Positions 17,818 to 26,448 of a stretch of DNA of 64,000 nucleotides are shown here, piece after piece. How positions within the stretch are numbered: the first letter of the stretch is position 1; every line of letters starts with the position of its first letter. The position numbers were made by a program, and so were the translations under genes. The DNA lies in NCBI RefSeq assembly GCF_000953135.1, contig NZ_LN614827.1, positions 301,001 through 365,000 on the forward strand. The letters are read 5' to 3'. This DNA is from Legionella fallonii LLAP-10 (GTDB lineage Bacteria; Pseudomonadota; Gammaproteobacteria; Legionellales; Legionellaceae). Under the pieces are notes generated by a model. It saw only the letters and a program-made list of their open reading frames with translations. It searched no databases and was not told where the DNA came from.

Positions 17818-18555
17818 ATGAAAAAAAAGCAACTATTTATTTGTGTGATGGGAATATTAGCTAACAGTGCTTATGCTGGCACTATGGGTGATGTAGCCGT
17901 TAAAGATTACTTTATTCCTTTCGTCGTAGGGGAGGCTGCGGTCACTTGGAATACGACAGAGTCTGTGAGCATTTTCGGAAATCCTCCAAGCCTAGACAAG
18001 CAGTTATGGGGTGGCCGTGGTGCTGTTGGTATCGCTCATTCCTCCCCTAATCGTTTTGGCTATACTGCTGAGATTGGTTGGGGATACTATGGTAGCACCT
18101 CATCATCTAACTCCGGTACGTCTACTGGCGGAACCTTAACCATTTCTAATGATAGTTATTTATATGGTTTTGATTTGTTAGCCGGGGTAACTTATAACTT
18201 TGATCCGTTCCAATTGTACTTAAAAGGCGGAGCAATGGCGGAGAATCGCCGTACTAAGGGTTTGGCGGTGTTCAATAATGTCAATAATGGTAAGAGTTAT
18301 GTCTCAACGAATACCATTAATGCCATCGCTACCAATGTCTTACCCGAAATTAAGGTAGGAGGTCTGTATTCTCTTAATGAGCATATTAGTCTTACCCTCG
18401 CGTATATGCATGTCTTTGGAAATAACGATTTTGCAGCAACAGTCTCCGGTGCTTTTTCAAACCCTTCTGCAACAACAAGTATTTCTTCTGTAGCTAATAC
18501 ACAGAACCCCTCACTTGATAGCCTTTTATTTGGATTGGTTTATCAATTCGCATAA
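17818..18555 (+). CDS. Outer-membrane beta-barrel protein
   Basis: 245 residues with a signal peptide MKKKQLFICVMGILANSAYA|GT and alternating amphipathic strands ending in a C-terminal aromatic strand (LLFGLVYQFA), the usual barrel end for Bam recognition. It resembles the small surface barrels (OmpA/opacity-like) common in Legionella. It is the first gene of the rightward operon, 29 bp before the first ycaO start, so it may be co-transcribed with the RiPP genes. It could be a self-protection or outer-membrane exit component, or just a neighbour. Confidence 0.85.
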   Translation: MKKKQLFICVMGILANSAYAGTMGDVAVKDYFIPFVVGEAAVTWNTTESVSIFGNPPSLDKQLWGGRGAVGIAHSSPNRFGYTAEIGWGYYGSTSSSNSGTSTGGTLTISNDSYLYGFDLLAGVTYNFDPFQLYLKGGAMAENRRTKGLAVFNNVNNGKSYVSTNTINAIATNVLPEIKVGGLYSLNEHISLTLAYMHVFGNNDFAATVSGAFSNPSATTSISSVANTQNPSLDSLLFGLVYQFA

Positions 18556-18584
18556 ATGTTGATGTGAATGAAGGAATAGATGAG

Positions 18585-19766
18585 ATGTTGGATTTAGGCG
18601 GAACGTATCGTGCGGTAAGTCCTGAAGAAACTTTAGATAAGATTGTACCGATGTTATGGCCCATTTTTGGCATTACGCGAGTGGCGAATATTACTGGTCT
18701 TGATGATTTGAATATTCCCACTTATATTGCCATTAGGCCTGACTCAAAAATTTTATCTACAGCACAAGGTAAAGGAGTGACGCATGAACTTGCTAAAATT
18801 TCTGCCATTATGGAGTCTATAGAAAGCTGGCATGCTGAACGACTTTTACCGCCTAAACTATTTGGATGTTACCGACAATTATGTAAACAACATTCGATGA
18901 TAGCGCCTGAGGACTTGGTGAATGGCAATTTTGGTTTTACTCTAGATGCACTACAGCAAAAAGAGTTAGCCTGGTCCAGCGGTGTTGAATTAAATACTGG
19001 GAAAGAAATCTATTTTCCCAGTTCGTTAATTGATCTAGATTCCCATATACTAAACGACAATCGATTAGGCTGTTTCCCAGCGACATCGAATGGCCTGGCT
19101 TCCGGTAACTCTTTAGACGAAGCTATTTGTCATGGTATTTTCGAGGTGATAGAGCGACACTGTTGGGCGCTTGCCGAACACTCTGCTCCACGCTATATCG
19201 ATAGTGCAACTATTAAGGCCACACATCTGCTGGCTCTTTTAAATAAGGCGAATAGCGACTCCATCCAGTTTAAAATTTGCGAGCTGACTACTGAGCTTGG
19301 GGTACCGGCTTATAGCGCAGTCCTTTTTGATAGGAGAGGAACTCGACAGCTGGATTTTTTTATTGGCGCAGGGGCCCATTTGTCTAGTGTGGTTGCCTTA
19401 TCTCGTGCGGTAACAGAAGCTATCCAATCGAGACTTACTATGATCTCTGGTTCAAGGGATGATATTTTTCCTGCTAACTATCAATTTAAGAAAAAATTTA
19501 CGCGTAATGACACAGCAGGTTTTCATTCAAAGCATCAAGCAGCATTTGTAGAAACGAAGGTTCCTGATGATTTTACTCGCTGTATTGATGAATTACTGCA
19601 ACGACTGAAGCAACAAGGCTTCGAGCAAGTGATTGTGTATAATCATACGCGTAGCGAGTTAGGTATTCCTGTCGTTCATGTCATTATTCCTGGGATGGCT
19701 TTTGACTGGTTTAAGCACAAAACACAAGCGTATGTCCCTGATTTTTTTTGTGAACACGCACGATGA
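18585..19766 (+). CDS. YcaO-domain protein (copy 1)
   Basis: 393 residues from the ATG at 18585 (AAGGA with 9-base spacing; a GTG at 18564 lacks a good site, and this start aligns with the second copy). ATP-binding motifs are intact: HELAKISAIMESIESWHAE, NGLASGNSLDEAICHGIFEVIER, and SRAVTEAIQSRLT with SGSRDD. YcaO enzymes phosphorylate a backbone amide oxygen so that a nucleophile can replace it. The PxPxP C-terminus of azoline-forming cyclodehydratases is absent and no cyclodehydratase partner domain is fused. Together with TfuA this fits thioamide formation (inference). It overlaps the next gene by 4 bp (ATGA). Confidence 0.93.
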   Translation: MLDLGGTYRAVSPEETLDKIVPMLWPIFGITRVANITGLDDLNIPTYIAIRPDSKILSTAQGKGVTHELAKISAIMESIESWHAERLLPPKLFGCYRQLCKQHSMIAPEDLVNGNFGFTLDALQQKELAWSSGVELNTGKEIYFPSSLIDLDSHILNDNRLGCFPATSNGLASGNSLDEAICHGIFEVIERHCWALAEHSAPRYIDSATIKATHLLALLNKANSDSIQFKICELTTELGVPAYSAVLFDRRGTRQLDFFIGAGAHLSSVVALSRAVTEAIQSRLTMISGSRDDIFPANYQFKKKFTRNDTAGFHSKHQAAFVETKVPDDFTRCIDELLQRLKQQGFEQVIVYNHTRSELGIPVVHVIIPGMAFDWFKHKTQAYVPDFFCEHAR

Positions 19767-20944
19767 GTGAGATGATTGACTTAGGTGGCACGGTGCGTGC
19801 GGTCAGCGCTGAAAAAACCTTAATGAACATTGAGCCTATGCTCTGGGACAAATTTGGTATTACTCGAGTGGCCAATGTCACAGGATTAGATGATATTGGT
19901 ATTCCTACCTATATTGCTATTAGACCTGGTGCTAAATTGTTAACCACAGCTCAGGGAAAAGGCATTACTCACGAGCTGGCTAAAGTTTCTGCCATGATGG
20001 AATCGATTGAGGGGTGGCATTGTGAACGTATGGCTCCTCCTGCTTTATTTGGTTCTTATCAGAAACTGAATGATCATTATCCTATGCTGACCTTGAGCCC
20101 CCATATTAATCATGGTCCTTTTGCCTGGGGGGACATCCAATCCTTGGCCATGCCCTGGGGAAAAGGCAGGGAACTTATTAGCAATCAGGAAATACATTTT
20201 CCCTATACAACATTTTATGTAAATACCACTTTTTTTCAGCCCGGATATCGCTATTTTCCGCCAACAACTAATGGCTTGGCCTCTGGAAATACGCTTGAGG
20301 AAGCGATTTGTCATGGGGTATTTGAAGTGTTAGAGCGTGAATTTACTGTAGAAAATTTATTTGTATCACAATACAACCAAGTCGATTTAACCAGCATCAC
20401 CTCGCCACATTTGCTTGCTTTAATTAACAGTATTCAACGTAAAAATCTTCGCTTAGAAGTTTGGGATATAAGTACCAAAATGAATATTCCCGCTTATCTC
20501 ACTATTTTGCATAATCCCGATGAAATAAGAAATGTGGGAATGATGATGGGAACCGGGGCTCATTTTTCTAGTGTGGTCGCCCTATCACGCGCTATTACCG
20601 AGGCGATTCAGGCCCGTTTAACTATTATTTCAGGTTCACGAGACGATCAGACTCCGCGCGTATATAAAAAGATAAAAGGAGTTCGCGGTGATTATGATAA
20701 GATGTTTGCAAAAACCAGCATGCACAAGACACCATTTATTGAAACCAAGCTTCCGAAGGATTACAGTTTCTCTCAATGTCTTAAAGACTTATTAAACATT
20801 GTAAGAGAACATGGGTTTGAGCAAGTTATTGTTTACAATCACACCCGTGATGATATTAATATTCCGGTGGTGCATGTAATGATTCCAGGACTACGTTATC
20901 TGCATGGGACTTGTTTTTCTTGCTCTTTATCCCGAGTATCTTAA
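19763..20944 (+). CDS. YcaO-domain protein (copy 2)
   Basis: 393 residues, a paralogue of the preceding protein and similar over its whole length. The ATP site is intact: HELAKVSAMMESIEGWHCER (E71, E80, E83), NGLASGNTLEEAICHGVFEVLER (170-192), SRAITEAIQARLT, SGSRDD. The C-terminus (TCFSCSLSRVS) differs from copy 1 and also lacks PxPxP. The ATG overlaps the previous stop, so translation is coupled. Two ycaO genes side by side suggest two modification sites, a heterodimer, or one active and one helper subunit; both keep the ATP residues, so both may be active. Confidence 0.93.
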   Translation: MSEMIDLGGTVRAVSAEKTLMNIEPMLWDKFGITRVANVTGLDDIGIPTYIAIRPGAKLLTTAQGKGITHELAKVSAMMESIEGWHCERMAPPALFGSYQKLNDHYPMLTLSPHINHGPFAWGDIQSLAMPWGKGRELISNQEIHFPYTTFYVNTTFFQPGYRYFPPTTNGLASGNTLEEAICHGVFEVLEREFTVENLFVSQYNQVDLTSITSPHLLALINSIQRKNLRLEVWDISTKMNIPAYLTILHNPDEIRNVGMMMGTGAHFSSVVALSRAITEAIQARLTIISGSRDDQTPRVYKKIKGVRGDYDKMFAKTSMHKTPFIETKLPKDYSFSQCLKDLLNIVREHGFEQVIVYNHTRDDINIPVVHVMIPGLRYLHGTCFSCSLSRVS

Positions 20945-20956
20945 GTGAGGCAAGAG

Positions 20957-22414
20957 ATGTCAGCATATGAAACACACGTTTTTTTGGGACCTACGCTTGA
21001 TTTGCAGACAGCTAAAAGCTATTTAAACGATGCCCATTATCATCCACCAGTTCAGTGTGGCGATATGATTCGCTTATTACGATTGCAACCCAAGCGAATT
21101 ATTTTGATTGATGGATTATACGAACAAGTACCGGCTGTGTGGCATAAAGAAATCATGCTGGCACTAGAACAGGGGATTGAGGTTTATGGTGCAGCTAGTA
21201 TGGGGGCGTTGCGTGCCGCCGAATTGCATCGATACGGGATGATTGGTATAGGCAAAATATTTCAGGACTTTGCCACCAATCAACTAACTGATGATGATGA
21301 GGTCGCTGTATTACACCAAGATATTGCTCAGGGCTCATTACCATTAAACGATGCTATGGTGAATATTCGTGAAACATTAGCTCAGGCTTATCAAGCAAAA
21401 ATCATTAGTAGTCCTATGCAACAAGCATTATTAACGCACTGTAAATCGCAATTTTATTTCAATAGATCATTAAAACGCGCCATCATGCAAATGGATGCTG
21501 AGTATCAAGAAGAGCGCCTTAATCTATGTGATTGGTTGAATCAATATGGCATCATTGATGTAAAACGTCAGGATGCTATTGCTGTGCTGGAATATGTACA
21601 GAAAGCTCCTCTGCCGCTAACCGATAGGCAGCCGAAACAAGGAAAAACTGGTGCGATACCCTATACGAAGTTTATTGCCTCTTTGGTGGATGATGTAGTG
21701 GCAACAGCTTTTTCAACGGTGCAATCATGGTTTCCTGATAAGGAAAAAACACTTACTTTATTGTCTCTGCAAAATCCAGAGACTTACCACTTAATCACCG
21801 AATTGGCTAGGCTAATTAAAAATGCCTATTCTGTGATTAATGCAGAAGAGCTATTAGACAACGACACGCACTACCTGCATTATATAGAAGAGCATCAGCT
21901 TTATTTCCCCCCAAAGTTGTATCAATTTTTTAGTCATCATCAAGAGTTGTCTGCATTATATTTCTGGATGTTGCATTACACCTGTTTAGGAAATATCACG
22001 GAGCAAATAATAAAAAGTTATTTGCCTGCTATGGCGTTTTATTTTGATTGTGACGTTATCTTGGACTCTCAATCTAATCTAGAGTTATTATCCTACACCT
22101 TACTGTTTATCTTATTGCTGCATCAACAGCTCAATGACGAACAATTAGCTATAAAACGAAGCATCTTTGAAGAGCATTTACAGGAAATTCATTTTTGGCG
22201 GCGATATAAGCAGCATAAAGGAAGAGATGATGCGCATGATTCCTCGTCTGAGGTGCTTGATATTAAGCGAGCCTTGGATTTTGTCATGATTTATATGAAA
22301 ATCACCTACATCCATCATGGAGTGAAAGATTTTAAATTGGGTTTAGCTAAAATACCCAATTATTTTCATTGGGTTTATGATGCAATGACGCTTTATGCGC
22401 AAACGGATTGTTGA
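20957..22414 (+). CDS. TfuA-domain protein (copy 2)
   Basis: 485 residues from the ATG at 20957, with a GAGG site 6 bases upstream (a GTG at 20945 is in frame). The TfuA domain (HVFLGPTLD, YHPPVQCGDMIRLLRL, LIDGLYE, GAASMGALRAAEL, DDDEVAVLH) is nearly the same as in copy 1, while the helical C-terminal region is more diverged. It follows the two ycaO genes directly, the usual order for YcaO/TfuA pairs. Possibly one TfuA serves each YcaO. Confidence 0.9.
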   Translation: MSAYETHVFLGPTLDLQTAKSYLNDAHYHPPVQCGDMIRLLRLQPKRIILIDGLYEQVPAVWHKEIMLALEQGIEVYGAASMGALRAAELHRYGMIGIGKIFQDFATNQLTDDDEVAVLHQDIAQGSLPLNDAMVNIRETLAQAYQAKIISSPMQQALLTHCKSQFYFNRSLKRAIMQMDAEYQEERLNLCDWLNQYGIIDVKRQDAIAVLEYVQKAPLPLTDRQPKQGKTGAIPYTKFIASLVDDVVATAFSTVQSWFPDKEKTLTLLSLQNPETYHLITELARLIKNAYSVINAEELLDNDTHYLHYIEEHQLYFPPKLYQFFSHHQELSALYFWMLHYTCLGNITEQIIKSYLPAMAFYFDCDVILDSQSNLELLSYTLLFILLLHQQLNDEQLAIKRSIFEEHLQEIHFWRRYKQHKGRDDAHDSSSEVLDIKRALDFVMIYMKITYIHHGVKDFKLGLAKIPNYFHWVYDAMTLYAQTDC

Positions 22415-22423
22415 GTACCTAAT

Positions 22424-23320
22424 ATGTTCCATTTTCAATCCTATGGTTTAACCTTACGTAGTAGCATCTTGTTGCCAGGATATAAACATCTTGAGTTTAT
22501 GGAAGCGCTAAAGATTGATGCAGAAATTATTGAGGGAAAAGTATCCTCTAAAGGGATTAACAATCCTGTAGAGCAAGGGCTTTTTTTTCAAGTCAATCCT
22601 AATGAAATATGGTTTAACATACCGAATGTGGCTCGTTTTTTGGTGCAAAATGGTGAGTGTATTATTATGGAGCCTAAATTAGGGGTCGATGAAAATACGC
22701 TGGCTTTATTTTTGAGTGATCCTTGTTTGGTTGCCTTATTAATGCAACGCGGTTTATTTGTATTGACCGGTAGCGTGTTACAAATCAATGACACTGCGAT
22801 TGCTTATTTAGGCGAACATTGCTCAGGAAAATCATCAATTGTTGCGGCTTTAATGCAACAAGGGTATTCGCTAATGTCTGATGGATTATGTGTAGTAAAC
22901 CAGGATGGTTTGGTTTTCTCGGGGCCTGCTCATATTGAATTATGGGAGGACCGTATAAAGTCTCTTGATATTCCTCTGCATGGGTTACAAAATATAAGGC
23001 CTGGGCTGAAAAAATATCGATTGCCTATTCACGAATCATTTTCTACTCACCCTTTACCATTAAAGAACGTCTATGCCATCAACTTACAGAAAGTGACCTT
23101 ATTACACTCTAAGAATTTAACCGGCAGTGAAAAAATTAATTTTTTGCAAAAAAATATTTATAACAAAACTTTTTTGTCTGGCCTCAAGAAAAACCAGTTA
23201 TATTTTAATTACTGTGCACGTTTGGCTCGGCAAATCCAAATGGCTTTAGTTACATTCAACGTAATGGAGTTTAATACACAGGACATGATTGCTTGTATGT
23301 TGGAGTCTGCTAATGGCTAG
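22424..23320 (+). CDS. HPr-kinase-like P-loop protein
   Basis: 298 residues. A P-loop GEHCSGKSS (130-138, K136) is followed by MSDGLCVV, as in HprK/P-related proteins found in lasso peptide and other RiPP clusters. There is no HPr substrate partner here. The N-terminal 120 residues (MFHFQSYGLTLRSSILLPG) form a separate domain typical of these RiPP-associated homologues. A role in phosphorylating the peptide (Ser/Thr core) or regulating the pathway is possible but unproven. It overlaps the sulfotransferase start by 8 bp. Confidence 0.8.
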   Translation: MFHFQSYGLTLRSSILLPGYKHLEFMEALKIDAEIIEGKVSSKGINNPVEQGLFFQVNPNEIWFNIPNVARFLVQNGECIIMEPKLGVDENTLALFLSDPCLVALLMQRGLFVLTGSVLQINDTAIAYLGEHCSGKSSIVAALMQQGYSLMSDGLCVVNQDGLVFSGPAHIELWEDRIKSLDIPLHGLQNIRPGLKKYRLPIHESFSTHPLPLKNVYAINLQKVTLLHSKNLTGSEKINFLQKNIYNKTFLSGLKKNQLYFNYCARLARQIQMALVTFNVMEFNTQDMIACMLESANG

Positions 23321-24239
23321 TGACAGCGGCATAGTATGGTTAGCCTCTTATCCCAAATCAGGTAACACTTGGTTTAGAGTGTTTTTGACGCATATTTTAA
23401 AGGGAAACTCCCTCGCTCTGAGCTTGAATAAGCATACACTTGTCGGTACAGGCTCTGCTGCGCGTTTTGTCATGGATAAAGCCTTGGGATTTGACAGCCG
23501 GTTATTGCTTGATGAGGAACTTGCAGACTTACGGCCCGCAATTTATACCTGGCATGGACAACAACCAGGAGTGCAATATTTTAAAATCCATGATGCTTAC
23601 CATGAGCCATCTAAGGGCGTTCCTATAGTCCCCAAAGAAGGAAGTCTTGCGGTCATTTATTTTATCCGTAATCCTCTCGATGTGGTGATTTCTTTTGCTC
23701 ATCATATGAATAGTTCTATTGATGATGCAATTAAGATGATGAACTCTCCCCTTTTGGCATTAAAAGGGGCGGCAGCAAAACCAATGTCACAAGCTCGTCA
23801 GCTTTGTTCTTCCTGGTCATTCCACGTAGATAGTTGGACTACAGCATGTGATACTAAGCTATTAGTATTGCGTTATGAAGATATGCATGCATCTCCCTTC
23901 GCGACCTTTTCTCAGGCTCTGGATTTCTTACAGTTGCATGTTGATGCAGAAGCTATTGTGCAAGCGCTAAAACAAAGCCAGTTTGAACAGTTGAGACAGG
24001 AGGAGCAACAATATGGATTTAGGGAAAGTGCCGCTGCCAATAGAGCTTTCTTTAGAAAAGGTATTGTTGGGGATTGGGAAAATACGCTGAAGGAGAGCCA
24101 AGTAGCGCGTATTATTGCTGATCATGGGACAGTGATGCGTCGTTTTGGTTATTTAGACGAAGACAATCGACCAATTCGCTCTCAAGGGGTATTAAAATTA
24201 AAGGAGGGAGCCAATGGAAGCCTCGATTCTTCAGCGTAA
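23313..24239 (+). CDS. PAPS-dependent sulfotransferase
   Basis: 308 residues from MASDSG. The 5'-phosphosulfate loop YPKSGNTW (13-20), the 3'-phosphate motif RNPLDVVISFAHH and the C-terminal RKGIVGDWEN are the three signatures of the sulfotransferase-1 family. It transfers sulfate from PAPS to a hydroxyl or amine. Its overlap with both neighbours places it in the RiPP operon, so O-sulfation of core Ser/Thr or of another precursor residue is the natural guess. The longer frame beginning at 23289 would overlap the upstream gene more and adds nothing to the fold. Confidence 0.92.
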   Translation: MASDSGIVWLASYPKSGNTWFRVFLTHILKGNSLALSLNKHTLVGTGSAARFVMDKALGFDSRLLLDEELADLRPAIYTWHGQQPGVQYFKIHDAYHEPSKGVPIVPKEGSLAVIYFIRNPLDVVISFAHHMNSSIDDAIKMMNSPLLALKGAAAKPMSQARQLCSSWSFHVDSWTTACDTKLLVLRYEDMHASPFATFSQALDFLQLHVDAEAIVQALKQSQFEQLRQEEQQYGFRESAAANRAFFRKGIVGDWENTLKESQVARIIADHGTVMRRFGYLDEDNRPIRSQGVLKLKEGANGSLDSSA

Positions 24240-24501
24240 AATTCAAAAGCATCCACTCGTCTGTGCAACCGTCATCGATAACGAATTAGTAGTGATGAGT
24301 AGTCAGGATAATGTTTATTATCGTATTAATGCATCAGGCATTCAGATCTGGAGTTTTCTTGAATCCCAAATATGTTCTGTGCAAACAGTTGTTGAATTTA
24401 TTGCTGATTATTATGGTTTAGAGCACAGCCAAGTATTCTCTGATGTGCAATTATTCGTTTTGCTCATGTTGGAGAAAGGCTTTTTGCAGTATGCCGATTA
24501 G
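24214..24501 (+). CDS. PqqD-like RiPP recognition element
   Basis: 95 residues with the PqqD fold pattern: HPLVCATVIDNELVVMSSQDNVYYRINASGIQIWSFLE followed by a helix ending MLEKGFLQYAD. GGAGGG precedes the ATG. PqqD-like domains bind leader peptides and present them to the modifying enzymes. It overlaps the sulfotransferase gene by 26 bp and is the last gene of the rightward modification operon. Confidence 0.9.
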   Translation: MEASILQRKIQKHPLVCATVIDNELVVMSSQDNVYYRINASGIQIWSFLESQICSVQTVVEFIADYYGLEHSQVFSDVQLFVLLMLEKGFLQYAD

Positions 24502-24508
24502 CTAATTG

Positions 24509-26014
24509 TCAGCAAACCGTTGTTGTCTCCATCACTTGCTTTATAACCTGATGAGTAATAATACGTGCTTGCTCCACCACTTGCCCTATCTCAATCATTT
24601 TAAAATGAGAGCCTTTGACCAGTTCTCCAAGAGCAAATATGCGCGAAGAGCCCGCCGCGTTTGGAGCAAGCACTTGATGGGTCTTGGTATCAATACAAAT
24701 ACCGCCTAGAGGATGTTTTTTTATCAGCTTCTGTTTGAGTAGGTTAACTAGCAGCGGCACTGTTTCAGGATTATTTCCCGAGCCTACTGCAAGAATAATA
24801 TGGTCACATAAGATGGGTTTTTCTTGTTCTAGCGCAACGGAAAAATGAGTAGGTGTTTTTACAATGTCAGTTAATCCCTTATGAACAGATAATTGTTGTC
24901 TCCGCATCATCGCGTAAATGATCTGGGCTTTATTCAAGGGAAAGGAACAAAGGAACGTCGACATTAAGCGAGCATCATTTTGCAAAAAAAGTTGTTGCTG
25001 CTCCACGGGAAATTGCGGCCAAAGCCTGAAAGTAATTTGATAAAAACAAGATAATACGGATTGCCAAGCCGTTTTATGCCGCACTGCGTGATGTATTTCA
25101 TAGCGAATACGCTCTAATGGACTTAGGCTTTGAATTAAATTGATGGTCTTAGAAAGGTCAAGCGCTTCGGGTAAATAGGGTGTTATTTCTTGTTCGAACA
25201 AGCTAATTAGCGAGGGTAGTAGAGGTTGCGAATGGCGATGAAGCAACAAATTTTGAATATTAATAGGCGTTAAATACCGCATCATGGGAATAGGATGAGA
25301 GCCTCTTACAGAACTTAATAATCCTAATCGTGAAATCATCGTGATTGGTCCTTGATGTTTTTGTTGCCGCAATTTCAGTGCTACATCAATGGCGGTTAAA
25401 CGGGAGCCAATAATACCCACGTGATAATGGGTTGGCAGATTTTGATACGCCTGCATATCCCAAGGATTAATTTGATAATGGGGAATAAGATGAAGATGGG
25501 CGAATAAATTGGAAGGTAAATGACCTATGGCTAAAATGACTTGGGTGACCTGATAGGTCACTTCTTGGTTTTTATGACGAGCATGAATTTGGTAATGAGC
25601 TGAATCTATTGGAAAAATATCCAATACATCATGCTCTATACAGGGAATTATCTCTAATGCGTTGCTATTTTGAAGGGTAGCAAATTGCTCTTGAGCATAT
25701 TGACCAAAATAATGTCGTGCAGGAAATGTTGTTAATTGTTCTTTATATCGTGCAGTTAACCACTGTGAAAAATGGTGATATTTTTCCGGGATTAACGTCA
25801 TATATTCTTTAGGCAGGTTAATGCAAAAGGCTTCTTCCCTCAAGCTATAAGGCGTTCCCCAGCCAATATCTGAGCTTTTTTCAAATAAAAGGATGTGGAT
25901 TTTTGTTTCGAGGTTTAACTCATTTAATGCCTGACTCAATTGTAGGCATAAAGACACTCCTGCAGGTCCCCCTCCCACTATAGCTATTTTTATTAAACCA
26001 GAGTCATTGAGCAT
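24509..26014 (-). CDS. FAD/NAD(P)-binding oxidoreductase-like protein
   Basis: 501 residues from an ATG at 26014 that has AGGA 6 bases upstream (an in-frame start at 26095 adds 27 residues of poor match). An N-terminal dinucleotide fold IKIAIVGGGPAGVSLCLQL is followed by FEKSSDIGWGTPYS, a typical FAD-NAD(P)-binding domain (PF13454-like), and a second nucleotide motif HVGIIGSRLTAIDVALKL. The C-terminal half carries AGSSRIFALGELVKGSHF. It converges with the pqqD-like gene and is transcribed away from the precursor gene. It could hydroxylate or oxidise the peptide, reduce a cofactor, or be unrelated to the cluster. Confidence 0.8.
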   Translation of the reverse strand: MLNDSGLIKIAIVGGGPAGVSLCLQLSQALNELNLETKIHILLFEKSSDIGWGTPYSLREEAFCINLPKEYMTLIPEKYHHFSQWLTARYKEQLTTFPARHYFGQYAQEQFATLQNSNALEIIPCIEHDVLDIFPIDSAHYQIHARHKNQEVTYQVTQVILAIGHLPSNLFAHLHLIPHYQINPWDMQAYQNLPTHYHVGIIGSRLTAIDVALKLRQQKHQGPITMISRLGLLSSVRGSHPIPMMRYLTPINIQNLLLHRHSQPLLPSLISLFEQEITPYLPEALDLSKTINLIQSLSPLERIRYEIHHAVRHKTAWQSVLSCFYQITFRLWPQFPVEQQQLFLQNDARLMSTFLCSFPLNKAQIIYAMMRRQQLSVHKGLTDIVKTPTHFSVALEQEKPILCDHIILAVGSGNNPETVPLLVNLLKQKLIKKHPLGGICIDTKTHQVLAPNAAGSSRIFALGELVKGSHFKMIEIGQVVEQARIITHQVIKQVMETTTVC

Positions 26015-26235
26015 GAGCATTCCTGTTGGCCGTGTGATTATGTCTCTTCTTAACCTCAGAAAAAATATCATCCCAACGAAGTGAGGGAGCTCCAATTTAT
26101 TGAGAAGTTATGTGATTATAGATTAAGGCATTGTTATTTATATGAAAAGATTAAATATTGCTATGATTTTGTGTAGATTCAATTTTTAAATTTGGGTTAG
26201 AATAGCAATCAGGAACTTGCTAGAGGGATATTAAA

Positions 26236-26430
26236 ATGTCACAAAAGACAGAAGAATTTTTAAAACAATGTAGTGAGAATCAGCAAAAGTTAAATGAAAG
26301 CGTAGGATATTGTGCCCCATCTCTCGAGGCACTTGATCTCGACGATTTGATTGATACTCGCGGAGGGAGTGCTACCAGTACAACAACGACAGGAGCAGCA
26401 GTTGCTGCTGGTGTTTCCGCTGTATTTTAA
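26236..26430 (+). CDS. RiPP precursor peptide with Gly-Gly leader
   Basis: 64 residues, with a GAGGG ribosome site. Residues 1-44 look like a leader: charged N-terminal half (MSQKTEEFLKQCSENQQKL), then SLEALDLDDLIDTRGG, an acidic helix ending in Gly43-Gly44, the cleavage site of C39 peptidase exporters. Residues 45-64 form the core: SATSTTTTG followed by Ala/Val/Gly and ending GVSAVF. The core has seven Ser/Thr residues before or at position 52 plus one later Ser, and no Cys, Lys, Asp or Glu. The two Cys (12, 26) are in the leader. The next gene is the matching peptidase-exporter, 18 bp away. A candidate -10 (TAGAAT) lies near 26200. Confidence 0.88.
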   Translation: MSQKTEEFLKQCSENQQKLNESVGYCAPSLEALDLDDLIDTRGGSATSTTTTGAAVAAGVSAVF

Positions 26431-26448
26431 TTCTAGATTTTATTCATA

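Noticed and set aside
18585..20944. Azoline-forming (TOMM) cyclodehydratases
   Set aside because: There is no PxPxP C-terminus, no fused or separate cyclodehydratase partner of the Ocin-ThiF type, no FMN dehydrogenase and no Cys in the core; TfuA partners favour thioamidation.
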